From contig AP026542.1 in assembly GCA_026075535.2 (NCBI GenBank), forward strand, positions 10,602,001 to 10,666,000: a DNA stretch of 64,000 nucleotides, read 5' to 3'. Of the stretch, positions 11,021 to 23,163 are shown piece after piece (the first letter of the stretch is position 1; each line of letters starts with the position of its first letter). Source of the stretch: Tricholoma matsutake (Eukaryota; Basidiomycota; Agaricomycetes; Agaricales; Tricholomataceae). Under the pieces are notes generated by a model. The model searched no databases and was not told the DNA's origin. It saw nothing but the letters and a program-made list of their open reading frames with translations. The position numbers were made by a program, and so were the translations under genes.

Positions 11021-11176
11021 TCAGTGTTTGTACATGTAAGTGGTAGCCAAACAACTGAAGTATATTCACCTAATAATAGAGCTATGAGTACAATGGTGAG
11101 CTTGAGAAGATAAGCATAGTAAGTAATGATCTCACCTCAGTGTTTGTATGCACAAGCAGTAGCCAAATGACTGAGG
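11021..11176. repeat. Duplicated ~40-bp segment, 116 bp apart
   Basis: TCAGTGTTTGTA followed by GTAGCCAAA and ACTGA occurs at 11021 and again at 11137. The rest of 10930-11490 shows no supported gene. Confidence 0.4.
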
Positions 11177-11490
11177 GGAGACAAGTCCACACAGCAGTAC
11201 TTGTAGACAACAGTAAAGTAAGCTAAACTACAATGAGAGAACAAAAGGAAAGCTCTTGATGAGAGTAATAGCAATGCAGTAATATGAAAGGAATTGCAAT
11301 GAACAATACAAATGCACAGTGGAGTCAGCATAGTGGCACATAGCTGTGCATGAGATCTGGAAAATAGGTAAAAATGCAGGTAGGCAGGGTTACCCATTTG
11401 GGTGAGTCACACTTGATATTCCAACACCCATTGACTTTGAAACTTTAGCAAGACTGACTTTGAGAATGTAAGCATACCTGGTTTGAGGTT

Positions 11491-12105
11491 TCAAACACCA
11501 ACATCAGCTGAGCACCCGCACACTTGAATGTTACATTTTGATGGAAGGTTATAAAGATGAGTCCAAGGTATGAAGACTTGTAATGTATGCTTGATTTGAG
11601 CAAACAGGTTGGTCTCCCTTACAGGTGGCAGCTGCACAAAATCACCAGCAAAGATTATGTTTAAGGCCTCCAAATGCTGATGAGTTTCCCTTTGCCACAC
11701 TCAAATGTTCACTAATTTGACATAGAAATCAACAACTGATCATTGATACCTTGTCAACAAAAGGAAGTCAACACCACACCACATTGCTGTAAGATCCTTA
11801 TCTGCTTGGCTTGAACTCTGGCCTGTGCTGGCATGATTGAGTCCTAACACAGAGTGGAGAGTCATTCCTCATATGTTATGGGCTGCAATTCCCATGTACA
11901 AACACACAAAAAATTGTCAGCTTTGGCCACATTGCCCAAAATAATCTTGAACAGCACTGATTACTCTAGATTTCCTGGTGCCAGCAGTGCCCCCTAAAAT
12001 CATATGCAATGGGTCCTCATGGAAATCAAGACTTTGCATAACAATAATTTGGAATGTTCGCTCTTGCTCCTTATTCAGATCCCAGTCCTTGATCACCTTC
12101 ACCAT
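11491..12105 (-). pseudogene. Helitron Pif1-like helicase fragment
   Basis: Two frames carry superfamily 1 helicase motifs. The frame at 11917-12105 has LNKEQERTFQIIV and the Walker A loop GGTAGTRKS; the frame at 11491-11700 has the Walker B region NIIFAGDFVQLPPV. In active Pif1/Helitron helicases the loop reads GTGKS, so the Gly to Arg change at codon 11974-11976 should abolish nucleotide binding. The expected GGG codon would follow ACC and form a CpG. The helicase would unwind the donor strand during rolling-circle transposition. The two fragments are not in one continuous frame. Confidence 0.7.
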
Positions 12106-12455
12106 ATTGATTGCTCATTCTGACTCGACAATGTCAATATCCCTAGCAAATTGTGTTGTCTGTTGTTTTTCAGACTGCTCACCTTCTCGCAATGCATTAC
12201 CATCTTGTATAGCAGAAACAGGATTTATTCAAATAATCTCAGGGGCATCTTGTGGTTGCAAGCAGTGTCATTTCTTGTTTTGAAGCTGCCAATCTATGTA
12301 GCTCTGCTCCCACTCACTTTCTAGAATGGAGCTTTCTGCTAAGTAGGTTCATCTTCATCATTAGTTACAGGTATGTTATCCTCCTTTTCAACAGAAAATA
12401 TGCTGTTCCTTTCAGCATGGAGGAGGCATGGCAAGACATTTTTGTTAACATTCTC

Positions 12456-13118
12456 TCATGATTGAGGGTGGCAAGCATCAACAGCTTGAATGTGGTCCAG
12501 AACATCATGATCATCTATAAACTCAGGAATATCATCCTGTTCACTTATCTGGCTCTCCTGAAATTCTTGTGAAACATTTAAATTCCTATGCTGAGATTTC
12601 TGCTTATGGAAATGGTCCACTTGACAATCCTTACATCTGTGCAGTATCTGCATGTGATCCATCATAGGTTGGGCTGCATTTCCATCATCACTGAGCATAA
12701 ATTGTTCAAATGCTTCTGGCCAGCTCAAGGATTCTCCTTGTAAATTGGCTCCACTGTGCTAAGATTTAAAGAACATCAACATCAGTCTGCAATATTGATT
12801 ATAGCAATTGGCCTTGTCTCAGTAAGGAATGGCAGGCCCAATCAGAACAATAATTGGCCATGTTGATGGTTGTCATATTGACAGGATGTGCATTTCTGAA
12901 TCATAATGAGGATGTACAAGATTAACAAGAGGCCTTGCTCTGGCCTTTGAGTCTAATGCTTGTTGCAATGTCTGTTCATTGGTAACGTTGGCATGAGGAT
13001 CTGTATTATGCTCTTCACCATTGCCATCATAATCATCATTGGGTTCTTCAGCTGCCAATGGGGCTCTTTTTTTTTCTGGCACTTTGTTACCTTTTCCACC
13101 CCAGACATGAAGTCCCAC
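12456..13118 (-). pseudogene. Helitron linker region, broken frames
   Basis: Frames at 12456-12728 and 12873-13118 lie between the Rep and helicase parts. They are acidic and carry no motif I recognise, apart from a CKDCQVDHFHK cysteine/histidine cluster. They are placed in the Helitron by position and strand only. Confidence 0.4.
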
Positions 13119-13290
13119 AAATTCATACTTCTCAATAACAGGCCTCTGCAGACATAGTCCATGATGTGAGATGACTGCTTCAACAACACACCGTCTGAGT
13201 CTACATCCAGTCTGTCTTCCTCACAGTGGTCTATATCTTCTTATGACTATGAATTTGGGAGCAGCTGACAATGTGGTATAAGTCCTTAGC

Positions 13291-14176
13291 CTATTCTTTG
13301 CTTGAACCACTCCCATCTCCATTTAGACCACAGACAGATGCAGGATGAAATTCAGAAGATACAACTTGCAATGCAGGATCTGGATCTGGAGGAACACAGG
13401 AAGAGATGGTATTATCAAGAAATACCAAAAGCTGGTCACAAAAATCACTCTGGTTGGGATCACAAACTTTGTCACGTATTTGGTTGGGATCTAATCCCCC
13501 CTCAACCCATACTAGCATGTGGCAATGTAATGAACCCTGACCCTGTGTTTCCACACATCCATAATACCCTTTAACTACACCAAGAATTCCACCTTTGAGC
13601 AATGGGCTATGAGAGTCATATCCAAGTAAACATTTGATAAAAGCTTTCATATAGACATTGAAGAACTTTGCAGCAGTGAAAGGGTTCTTTGCAACAAGCA
13701 ACAATTGCTCCCAAAATTTGGGCACATCATTTTCCAACAGGTGGTCCACATCAATATCTGCCCTGGCAAGAAGTTTGACTACACAGTTGAACACACTTCT
13801 TCACCTTCAAGCTGGTATGCAACAAAACTGCCCGTCTTTGTAACATATTGAATGCCATAAACAGAAACGAGTGATGCTGTTGAAAGTGTCGATCACCTAA
13901 TGAAAACAAATGCTTCATGTGGGCCTTCATAGATATAGGAACTTTTCACGAGTGATCTTCAAAACTGCCCAGGCCAAAAGGATACAAAGTGGGATAGATC
14001 ATTAGAAACAACAGCATGTTATTAAACTCATTTACAGGGTGTGAATTATGCCCAATCTCTATGTAACCACCTCCTTTCTTTTTTACATGATGAACAGCAG
14101 CCATCAAAAGCTCATTTGAGGAAGCATGCCCACACACATCAGCAATAACCACCCTTTCAAAAGGGATCTCCTGCAT
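13291..14176 (-). pseudogene. Helitron Rep (HUH endonuclease) fragments
   Basis: The frame at 13291-13794 contains GCVETQGQGSLHCHMLVWVE; the GSLHCHM part is the HUH metal-binding motif of Helitron Rep proteins. Upstream in the protein, the frame at 13946-14176 carries FERVVIADVCGHASSNE and FLMIYPTLYPFGLGSF, typical of the Helitron-like N-terminal domain. The catalytic tyrosine motif is not clear in this copy. In active relatives Rep nicks and rejoins single strands at the element ends. Stops between the pieces make this non-functional. Confidence 0.72.
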
Positions 14177-14352
14177 TGAGCCATAGTCTTTATCATTATG
14201 CTGTGCTTGACATAACTCCTCAGTAGTCAGCTGGGGCTGGTTGCACTTGTCATATCAGGACTGCAACACATCCTGGGCATCACTAGGCAAGACATGTTGA
14301 ATATGAAAAGGAAGCATTGGCATTCATTGGATTTCTTCAAGCACAGTTTCAT

Positions 14353-15250
14353 TTAGCTCAATAGCCTCATACAGAGGGTTATGAGCTTTGAATCATGGTG
14401 AATATGATCTGCATGAGCAGTTAACAGTGTGGCCTTCTTGTTCAACCACTCCTGTGTCAGAGGCTTGGATCCTATGAACAACACATACACAGGGGTAACA
14501 ATATCTTCAATTCCTGGCAGCAATTTTTTGGTGACAATTTCTGGCTTCTGAGGATAAATTATAACATGACCACAAAGCCCCCTTTGGATATTAGGCATGG
14601 TGACATCCCCACTGTCTTCATCAGCTCTCATTTGAATCAAATATGATTTTGCACTGCACAGTGAAATGATGCACTCTTCAATAAATGTCAAGTTTTCCAA
14701 CTCGGGTGGACAATTTCCCAAAAATGTGAGATTAGCCAAAGCAAATTGTGGCAATTTATTTTGATCTAATGCTCATGCACACTGCTTACACAGCTGAAGA
14801 TGAACCTCTTCCTTGTCAGTTGCACTCAACACACCAGCTGGTTCCAACATCATGCCCTCTGGAATGTCCTCAAATGAAGGGAACTCAGGAGGAGCACAAT
14901 TGGGATCTAGGTAATCAGGGCCTGCATCATTCAACTCATGGTGTGTTTCACCTTCCATCTGTGCTTGTTCCAATCCTTTGCCTGGACATTTTAACAAGTC
15001 GAGTTCCACACAACTTGCTGGCACCACTTCACATTCGGTTGCTGAGACAGATTCTGCACAGCACACACAAAGTTTTTCATGCAGCATCTCACTCAAAGTC
15101 TCCTTATGGAAAAATGCTCCAATCTTTGTTTTTAAGCTGTCTGGAATGATCTGTGGCCATTGGTTGCATGTTTGATTGAGATGAGCCTTCATCACAACAT
15201 CTTTTGCTCCCTGGCATACTTCTGTATTAACGGATCTGACAGAGACCCAC
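14353..15250 (-). pseudogene. Helitron-like N-terminal region
   Basis: The frame at 14353-14754 has PQFALANLTFLGNCPPEL, ENLTFIEECIISLC and GLCGHVIIYPQ, the pattern found N-terminal to the Rep domain in fungal Helitron helicases. The frame at 14773-15312 starts inside the gypsy-3 LTR, so only its part below 15251 belongs here. That part is cysteine-rich (CQGAKDVV, EKLCVCCAESV). The N-terminus of the Helitron protein is therefore cut by the LTR. Confidence 0.55.
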
Positions 15251-15947
15251 TGATGATGCTCAACCAGGAAACCCAAACAAAACCCACAAAAAGGCCTCAA
15301 ATGGTATAACACTAATTAGAGGAAGGTTGCAAGGTGGTACTAAATATCACTGCTGTTACCCAACAGTAAGGGAGCTAAATGTGAGGAGGTCCAATGATAT
15401 TCAATGACATTCAAGGGCATACAAAGCTCTGCGAAATGCTTTGAGGGATGTTTGAGGATGTTTGAGGATGTTTGAGGGGCTTGTTGAGGATGAGAATGGA
15501 TTTGATGGATGCTGAGGATAGACTATAGAGATGTGAAAAGGCCTCGAGAGGGGATAGATGATAGACAATAGTTTCAAGAAGCTAGTATGGAAAGCTCGAA
15601 GAAGGTCGTGGTAATACGCTAAACTTTGGGACTAAGATGAGAGGCTTGGACTCAAGAGAACTGCTCTTAAATCAGGTGATGGATGTGAGAGGACAATCTA
15701 TTCTGTCCTTCCAAGTAGCTAGTACAAGGCTATATATGTTTGGAAGAGATGGTACTTAAAAGGAAATAAAACATGAGGACTACATGAGGCAAGATATAAA
15801 ACAATAAAGAACTTTGCAAATCATAAAATAAATGAAAGATGATGAGAAGGGAAATGTATAGAGTCACAATGTATCAAGGGTACCTGTCCTATTGATCCAA
15901 TATATTATCAAGACGTCAAAGTGCCACAATCGCATCCTAAAATCCCA
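15251..15947 (-). repeat. gypsy-3 3' LTR (left copy)
   Basis: 697 bp, starting TGATGATGCTC and ending CCCA on the plus strand. It matches 23982-24705 over its whole length, including a GAGGATGTTT tandem tract and an AGGCTATATATG TATA-like box. It directly abuts the Helitron. Confidence 0.85.
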
Positions 15948-16380
15948 TTGTTGTATCTCCTCGTGTCCAGTGGTGCTCAATATGTGATGCACTAACTTGT
16001 GCAAGGTGTGCTGCATGTGTCTGAAGGGTGGTGCAATAGGCATATGGTGGCTGAAGTCATTCGAGGTGCTGCAAAGTTGTTCGAACTTGCTCAAAGTGTT
16101 GCAAAGTTGTTTGAAGTCATTCAAAATAGTTTTGGAGCGGTCTCGTGGGGTTCATAGGGGATCGTAGGGGATGGGAGCATGTGTGGTGATGTGTCGATGC
16201 ATTTGGAGATGTTCCCAGAGCTTAGAGTGCAAGGTGGACCTATCATCCTCCCCCTTACTGAAATCCTGACTGTCCGAGTCAGCCGATCGCAAAATGCATG
16301 ATCGTGTTGAAATTGTAAACAAAACTTGAAAAACTTCTTGTTCTTCTTCAACTCCTAAACCTTTATTACTATCTTCCATT

Positions 16381-17678
16381 ATGTCTCTCCTCACCAAACT
16401 CAACCATGAGGTTCTCGACTATGCCAAGTCAATGCCAGATCATGGTGTCGCCAAGGATCTTGACTTTGAGGTATGGGGAAAAGGGTTTTGCGGTAGGATG
16501 GTAAGTTTTTTGCTGTTCCTTTGGCAGTCAAGCATGCTAAAACACTTCGTTCAGGCAGAATATGATGAACTCGCCGATGACCTGGGTGAAGAGCATGACT
16601 CAACCATGCAAAAGGTTGTCAACAAAATTTTTGAGCATTTCAAAACAATGGCTCGATGTGAATGGCTTTCGTGGGGGGGGGAGCTTTTGTTTATGGATCT
16701 GAGTGAGCAGGTAGAGTGGGAGCGACAGGAAGAGGAAGCGAAATGGGTTTGGGAGGAGGAGGAGGAGGCTCACAAGGGGAAAATCAAGGCTCAGAGGGGG
16801 GCATTAGGAGACGCTCGAAATGCAGCTCTTGCTGCATTTCATGCAAAGTTGTTATCAAAAGAGGAGTTGCAGCAATGAAACACAGAGTTAGCTGCAGAAG
16901 CGCAAGCAATCAAGAGGGCAGAGGCTGGAGAGGAGGATGAAGACAAAAATTTAGGAGAATTGCTGATAATCAGGATTGGGAAGCAGAAGGCAGTGGAGAT
17001 CAAGGCAAGCAAGGATGAGGATGATGAGCTCAAGGACACAGTAGAGGCAAAGTGGGCAAAGTTCACAATGAGTGGACTTCTCGATTTTGAGGGCCCAGTG
17101 AGTTTTTGAAATTGAATTCAATTTCCGACTTTACTAACTAGATGCGTCGTAGTGCGATTGTTGTGCTGGGATGAAATCCCAGCTGCGCTGTGTCATCGAA
17201 GAAGGGGCCTTGAAGTGCGTCAAGTGCACGGAGGCACTGCAGGGATGTTATTGGGAAGGGGTATCAAGGAAAGGGCTTCAGAAAGGCAAGTGGAAGAAGT
17301 TCAGGGGTGTGAAGAGCGGAGATGCAAAATGGGTGACATGCCCAAAACCAGGTATGAAGTTTAGTCGAAGGAATTCTGTAGTGTTTGCTAACTTATTTTT
17401 TGGATTGCAAAGTGCCTCAAATTTGTGTTGTGGGCCCCATTGCCAAGGTCGAACCATTAGCAGGACCTTCGATACCACCAAAGGAGAGAAAGAGGTCATC
17501 AAAGAGAAAGGGAAAAGTGAAGGCGAGGGAGTCATGTGGTTTCGAAGAGGGTGGGGAAGTCAATGAAGAGATTGCAATTTGTCATTGATTCCTGGCAATG
17601 AGGTTGGCAGAGATGAAGGTTGAGATGGAAGTTCTCAGTAGACAAATAGAACTGGTTGAAGAAATGTTGGACGAGTAG
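16381..17678 (+). pseudogene. Antisense spliced accessory gene inside gypsy-3
   Basis: This gene runs opposite to gypsy-3 pol, between the 3' LTR and integrase. Exon 1 (16381-17097) encodes an acidic, Glu/Lys-rich probable coiled coil (DLSEQVEWERQEEEAKW). It carries an in-frame TGA at 16876, after which the coding pattern continues. Intron 1 is 17098-17141 (GTGAGT, branch TTACTAAC, TAG). Exon 2 (17142-17351) has a cysteine cluster (CDCC, then CVKCTEALQGCYWEG). Intron 2 is 17352-17412 (GTATGA, TGCTAAC, AAG). Exon 3 ends at 17678 with a basic stretch and a leucine-heptad tail. A phase problem at the exon 1/2 junction and a TGA at 17586 suggest decay. I know of similar Cys-cluster ORFs beside basidiomycete retroelements, but no function is established. 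It is not a shadow of pol, because it has its own splice signals. Confidence 0.55.
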
Positions 17679-18014
17679 AAAATAGAAAAACTTCGCTTGT
17701 ATTTCTTTTGTTTTGAAAATGATGTTTCATGAGTCTCAAAGAGTAGCAATAAGAAAAGGAGAAGAAAAAGGAAAATAAGGGAAAGGCTCAGTAGGTCATC
17801 ATGGCCAAAAAACCCTTTTGGAGTTTGCGCGACCATGCTATAATGCAATATCGCAACTTGTATTGTACACTAAAAGAGATTGAAGTCATAGGTAAGTGAT
17901 TGTGAACAAAGAAAAGGGAATAATTAATCGTCTTCGAAGTCCGGAATGTCTTCAAGAATATCTTCATCGACGTTCAAAGTTCTTCAAAGTTTTTCGAGCC
18001 ATTCTGAGTCAATA

Positions 18015-19086
18015 TCAAGGAAGTTTGGGGGAAGTGGAATAGATTTTCGAGCAAAATAAGGGAGAAGTCAGAAAGCAGCAACTGGCCGATGGAACACTGA
18101 TCCATTGAGTTCGCAGATGATGTAGGCTCCTCCGTAGTTTCAATTGATGATGATGAGGGGACCTAAATATCAAGGTCGCATCTTGTGATTGAGGGATTTC
18201 TCGATTTGCATGTTTTGAAGTAGGACCAGGTCGCCTTTTTCGAAGTTGTAGTTGCACATGATGATCGGTGGCACATCGTTCATTTGTGAACAAGTTCGAA
18301 ACGTTTCATGGCTTCGAGTCGAGCGGTATAGACTTTCGAATATAGAATTTTGAGGTTGGATGGTCATTTTTGTAGTGCTATTGCTCTTCGAGCGATGAGA
18401 TCGGTTGTCAATAAGATAGAATTGGGAGGGGGTTGCAAATATGTTGCTTTGGAGATGTCGAGTGGGATGAGGGGGTGTGAACCTGTAACTGCAAAGTAAG
18501 GAGAGCAACCCATATGTCTACAAACCGTAACTTGTTTTGCCCAAAACACAGAGTGTGCTCCAGCTGACCATTTGCTCTGATCTCCATCAACTGCTTTGAA
18601 TGATGATTGTCAAATATCGAAGTGAGCTCTTTTGACGAGTCCATTTGCACAAGAATTGTAACTGCTAATCTGAATGTGGTTAATATGATATCATTTTGAA
18701 AGGTACTCCAATGCTGCGATGAAGGCTGATCTGTTATCACTCACAATTTCATATAGGGAACCCCATCTACAAATGATGTCTTTGAAGATCCAATCCCTGA
18801 GGGTCATGGCATTTTCTCATCAAAGATTTCACCATTTGGGATAAGTCATTAGTGAACATCGACCTTGTATGATATACTTGAATCTGCTCGAAGGAGGCAT
18901 TTGCATAGTATCAATGTAGACTTTGCCAAATAAAGGTGCGGGTGTGGCGACGGTAGGTGGGATAAGGAGATTTCGAGTTTGTCGCACTTGGCAGAGGTGG
19001 CAGGTGCAAATAAACCATGCGATGTCTGCTTTCATGTTAGGCCACCAGAATTGTAGAGAAATGACTGATTTCATCGCGAACACCAT
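18015..19086 (-). pseudogene. gypsy-3 integrase fragments
   Basis: The frame at 18829-19086 has the zinc-binding end of the integrase N-terminal domain (FWWPNMKADIAWFI, CTCHLCQVRQ) and the start of the core (VYIDTMQMPPS). Frames at 18364-18740 continue with WAKQVTVCRHMGCSPYFA and ISKATYLQPPPNS, typical of the region after the catalytic Glu. A frame at 18015-18293 is the C-terminal part. They occupy different frames, so at least two shifts separate them. Integrase inserts the cDNA into the host chromosome in active relatives. Confidence 0.7.
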
Positions 19087-19285
19087 CTTGTGTCTGATAT
19101 TGTTGTGAGCTGCACGAATAATTTCGAGATGACATTCGGGAGTTGCGACGATCTTGTGAGCTCCGTGAGAGTCCTTTCTCCATAGTTTGCCAGAAATCTA
19201 AGAAGAGTTCAGTGCAATATCGAACAAAGGTAGCATATTCGGAATCTGATAAATCTGGAGGTCATACCAAATCTTCTAACCATTT

Positions 19286-20164
19286 TCAAACACAAAGTAA
19301 TCTTTTGTCATCCTTTTTCGCATTGTTTGTTTGTGGGACATTGTCGTAGGTCAGATCCTCCCCCTTACTGAGATCTGAAGAGAGGGAGAGTGTCGAAATT
19401 TGATAGGAAGTAAAGGGACGAGTCATAATGGGATTGATTTGATGTATGAAACCGTGAAGATGGTCGATCCAGTCTCTGAAATCATTTTTGTTATCGAACT
19501 GGTCATCTTCGTCTTGTGGAGGACATCTCGAAAGTCCATCTGGACCATGATGTGTACCTGTGACATGAACTAGTGTGAAGTGAAAAGTGGGAATTGAGAC
19601 GATCCATCGATTGATACTGGGACTTGGTGCAATATCAGGATTCAAGAACATGCCTTTGATATACCTTGCATCAACTTTGATGATGAGGTTTTGGACCCCT
19701 ATTAGATACAATCAAAGTGCTCCAAGAGTGCGATATAGACCGTAGAGTTCAAGCTTCACTTGCGAGAACTGGGATTCGCAGTCATTAAGTGTGATCAAAC
19801 TGAATCGACTATAGTATCACTTTTGAGGATTGTCAGGATCACATTGCGCAAGGAAAAAGCCAACCACAATGCTCGATGTATCGACTGCGAGGATAACTGG
19901 GGCAGGGGATGAGTATTTGATTGCTCAAATCACTGGGGAATTGATCAAAGCTTCCTTCAAATCTTCCTGTGCTGCTATTTGTTTTGGTCCAAATTTGAAA
20001 GGAACATCTTTTTGAGTGAGTTGAATCAGTGCTGTAGCACGTTGAGCAAAATTTTGAATAAAGATATGCCAGATTCCAATCGTTCCTAAGAACACCTTAA
20101 CTTCAGTGAGTGTATGACACGGTCCCCACTTCTGAATCTTATTGATGCGCATCGGATCAGCCAT
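19286..20164 (-). pseudogene. gypsy-3 RT thumb and RNase H fragments
   Basis: The frame at 19925-20164 has HTLTEVKVFLGTIGIWHIFI and TQKDVPFKFGPKQIAAQEDL, the connection between RT and RNase H. The frame at 19286-19711 has VDARYIKGMFLNPDIAPSPS and FTLVHVTGTHHGPDGLSR, the RNase H end of pol. The link between them (about 19712-19924) reads through several stops. Confidence 0.72.
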
Positions 20165-20182
20165 TCGACCTTGAATATTGCA

Positions 20183-20728
20183 TCAATGACCTAAAACGAT
20201 TATTTCGGGGATGCAAGCAACTAACTTTGGACCTGAGAATGTTCCACCACAATACTTCATGCACTGGACTATGTGATTCAAATTTTCGAAATGCTCCCAG
20301 ACAAAATGTTGAATGCCCGGGTTGTCAGTGATCATTTCATAAGATCCACCAATCATTCGATATTCTGATTTTGGGCCCTTAACTGGTGTGTCATCGATAT
20401 AAGGGATCATGATATGAGGGACTATGGGTTGTAGGATGAATGTGATGTTGTCATGTAAGATCAGAACCGAGTTCGTCCAACCCATTGGTAGGGTGACAAT
20501 TTGAAGCGCGCCAAATGGGGTCTGGAAAGTCATTAGATCTCAAGAAGATTCAGCAACTAGCCTTTCATTGAATGCAACATATAGGTCCAGCATTCCACCA
20601 CAAGCGCATCCCCCAAACTGTTCAGCTAGATGCTTGGGGATCAGGACAACACCACAGTGCTGAATCATTCCTTGGTTTAGCGGTTCAAGACTGTGGACAA
20701 TGCAAAGTGATTTCACGTCTTTCTTCAC
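20183..20728 (-). pseudogene. gypsy-3 reverse transcriptase core
   Basis: Two minus-strand frames cover the RT core. The frame at 20540-20728 reads KKDVKSLCIVHSLEPLNQG and CACGGMLDLYVAFNERLVAE. The frame at 20183-20533 reads MTFQTPFGALQIVTLPMGW and the catalytic box IPYIDDTPVKGP. The YIDD Asp pair is intact, but a stop lies between the two frames at ~20535. RT copies element RNA into cDNA. Confidence 0.8.
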
Positions 20729-20796
20729 AACGCAAAACCATTGCGATCAATATGATGAGTTTGACGGCTCGTATACTCCTGCTTCTATCTTCTTCT

Positions 20797-21499
20797 TCAG
20801 CATTTTGCAGATCTGTTCATACAGACCAGGAGGTATAGGGATATTATGTTCGACCCAAGGAGTATGAGGAATGATGGGGAATTCGATAGGAGGGAAGAAG
20901 TCGGGGCGAAAACTTCCTCATTTTTGTTCGGTCCATGCAAAACCGGTTTTGTGATTTCAAATAAAATTGTGCATGAGGTTTCATTCTTCGGGCCAAAGGA
21001 AATCACCAGGATGGTTTTTGTCGATAATAGCTTTTCATTTGAGTGAATATCGGGGAGAGGGGATAAACGATGGGGGATGAGAATTGAGTTTTGGCATATT
21101 CTCAAGGGGGTCGCCAGTGATTGTTCGAATAATGCGAAATTGATTGGGTAATTTGGTAATAACTGGTCGAACCTTCTGTGCAACTGGTTTGTATTTCTTC
21201 TTCAGAGCTGCGAAGATTGGGTATAGAGAGTCGGTTGACAAAACATCAGGAGGGGAAATGATAGTAGAATCGTGCATAGGGGTGGCTGTCAAGGCTGATA
21301 ACAATGTTGCATACTGGTGGCTAGCCATTAAATATAAGTTCACAGGAATCGAGGAAAAGGAAGGAATTTTTGAAGAGTTCAAGGAGTCAATATTGGGAAT
21401 ATCTGCAGTGTACTCAATTGTTATAGAAGAATTAGAATGGTCAAAAGAAATGAGGAGAGCGCACTGGTTATTCTCTGAGATTTTATCCTCTAGTTGCAA
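20797..21499 (-). pseudogene. gypsy-3 protease-RT linker
   Basis: Frames at 21035-21499 and 20797-21183 lie between protease and RT, with YKPVAQKVRPVITKLPNQFR near the C-terminal side, a segment that precedes RT in this Gypsy type. No catalytic motif. The two frames overlap because of a shift near 21050-21180. Confidence 0.55.
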
Positions 21500-21561
21500 A
21501 AATCCTCATGAACTACTCTTTTTCGATGATTAGATCAGGGAATAGTTGGAATAGTGCAAGA

Positions 21562-22161
21562 TCATGTTGAGTTCAGATCGAATATGGTTATCATTTGTGC
21601 TTCGTTTTGATGGTTCTTCACTGTACTTTCCATGAGAATGTCAAATGGTCGTCCGAGCAGAATGTCGTAGGCTGGATCTTGGATGATGTGTATTTGCATG
21701 TAGAGGGTGATGCTACCAATTTCGCAAGGTACATTCCATGCTAAACCTAGACTCTGGTCAATGCCACCATTAGCCGATTGTAGAGGGATGTGTATCAAAG
21801 GATCATAGGCGAGACCAAGTTCGTGACAAACTTCTTCTGACATTGCGATGATCGATGAACCTGGATTGACTACACTTTCGACTGGGTTTCTGCCATTGAC
21901 ATTTATAATGACCAATTGAATAGAGTGTGATTCCTTTGCTGCAATGAAAGGTTCAGGTATTTCTCCAGGGCAAAGACTGCTAATATAAGTTTCATAGGGG
22001 TCGTCAATTATGAAAATATCATTGTTAAGGAGATTCGTAGCATTATTTCCTTTGGGTTGCTGGATACAATGCGCAGTGACCTGTTCTTTCCATTTTGTAC
22101 GGACTTCAGGCAATAGTGAAAGTAGTTCTTTGGGAGTTAGAGTGATAATCGGTGTTTTCAT
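21562..22161 (-). pseudogene. gypsy-3 aspartic protease, catalytic Asp lost
   Basis: This 199-aa frame contains the retropepsin fold pattern: the flap-side segment VVNPGSSIIAMSEEVCHELG, then PCEIGSITLYMQIHII and DILLGRPFDIL. Relatives carry DPGSS, with Asp as the catalytic residue; here it is Asn (codon 21865-21867). Since the preceding codon is GTC, a GAT codon would have made a CpG. The enzyme should be inactive. Protease cleaves the Gag-Pol polyprotein in intact elements. Confidence 0.7.
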
Positions 22162-22212
22162 CGATCGGGTGAAGACATCTTCGGTGTCTTTTTGAATTGG
22201 GGCTTGGGTATG

Positions 22213-23100
22213 TTATGATGGGCCATCTTTGTCTTTTGCTTTTCCTGTCAATGCGAAGTTGCATTTGTGGGGAGGTAGATACAAATTTTCTTTAGTGCCA
22301 TTGTAGGGATGTATTACCAGTTGCAATGGTATCTCGGAGGTCAAAGATGGTGCCAAATTCAAAGTAGGTAGATTGGTTGCTGTAGATGATATAGATGGTG
22401 CTGGTACTTGAGGAATGAATTGTTTGACTGGTGCAGGGATTTGAGGGATCGAAGGCCATGAGGTAGGAACTGTTGGCACATTCAAATCAGTTCATGCAAA
22501 AGGTCTACCACTTTGTAAAGCATATAGCTCTTGTTTGAGTTTTGTGATACAATCTTCGGCCATTGTAGATAGGTCAGTAATTTGGTAAACACCTCTGGAT
22601 GGCATCAAAGAAACTGTCGAAGGTGTGATATTGTACATTAGTGAAGGGGTAACATTAGACAGAGGGTTTTGTCGAGTCTATTCGTCAATCCTGTCCTTGA
22701 TAAAATGACTGGGGATGTTTTGAGGAGTAAATTGACCATTTGGAAGAATGATTTTGCCTTCAGTGTTCTTCTTACACTTTCCTTCATTGATATTTGATTG
22801 GCAAACCAAGCAGTTGCTAATGAAATGTCCTGTAAGTCCACAAAAGATGCAAACTAAAGTTTCGAGCTGGTCCAAATGAAATCCACTGTTAGGTCGAGTA
22901 GTGTTCGTGGTCTTCGAACCTACTAAAGTGGTTACAAGAGTGGCTGCAAAGTTCTTGAGAATTGCCATAAGATCTTCCGATTTAATTTGAGGCAAAGATG
23001 TCGAGGTTGTTGGTATTGCCAAAGGTGCTGAAGAATGTGAACTGAGTAGCGAGGTCGAGTCCAAAGTGATAGATCCTGCTAGAACAAATTTTGCTGCCAC
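22213..23100 (-). pseudogene. gypsy-3 gag zinc knuckle and Pro-rich linker
   Basis: The frame at 22678-23100 continues gag and has the zinc knuckle CIFCGLTGHFISNC (C-x2-C-x4-H-x4-C) followed by GKIILPNGQFTPQNIPSH. A Pro/Ala/Thr-rich frame follows at 22213-22485. Knuckles bind the element RNA. Confidence 0.7.
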
Positions 23101-23163
23101 ATGGATATCATTGAGTGGGTAGGGGTCATTGGGATAGTGATCAGGGAATTTTAGTTCAAGCCG

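Larger units (their letters stand above)
11491..15250 (-). mobile_element. Degenerate Helitron, minus strand
   Basis: A run of short minus-strand frames spells out one RepHel protein in order: an N-terminal region typical of fungal Helitron-like proteins, the HUH endonuclease motif, then Pif1-type helicase motifs. It is broken by many stops and shifts. The N-terminal side ends where the gypsy-3 LTR begins (15251). Helitron termini (5' TC, 3' hairpin and CTRR) were not located. Confidence 0.75.

Noticed and set aside
15864..16403. Minus-strand frames before the gypsy-3 LTR as an extra retroelement gene
   Set aside because: They include LTR sequence and the 5' region of the antisense accessory gene and show no protein pattern.
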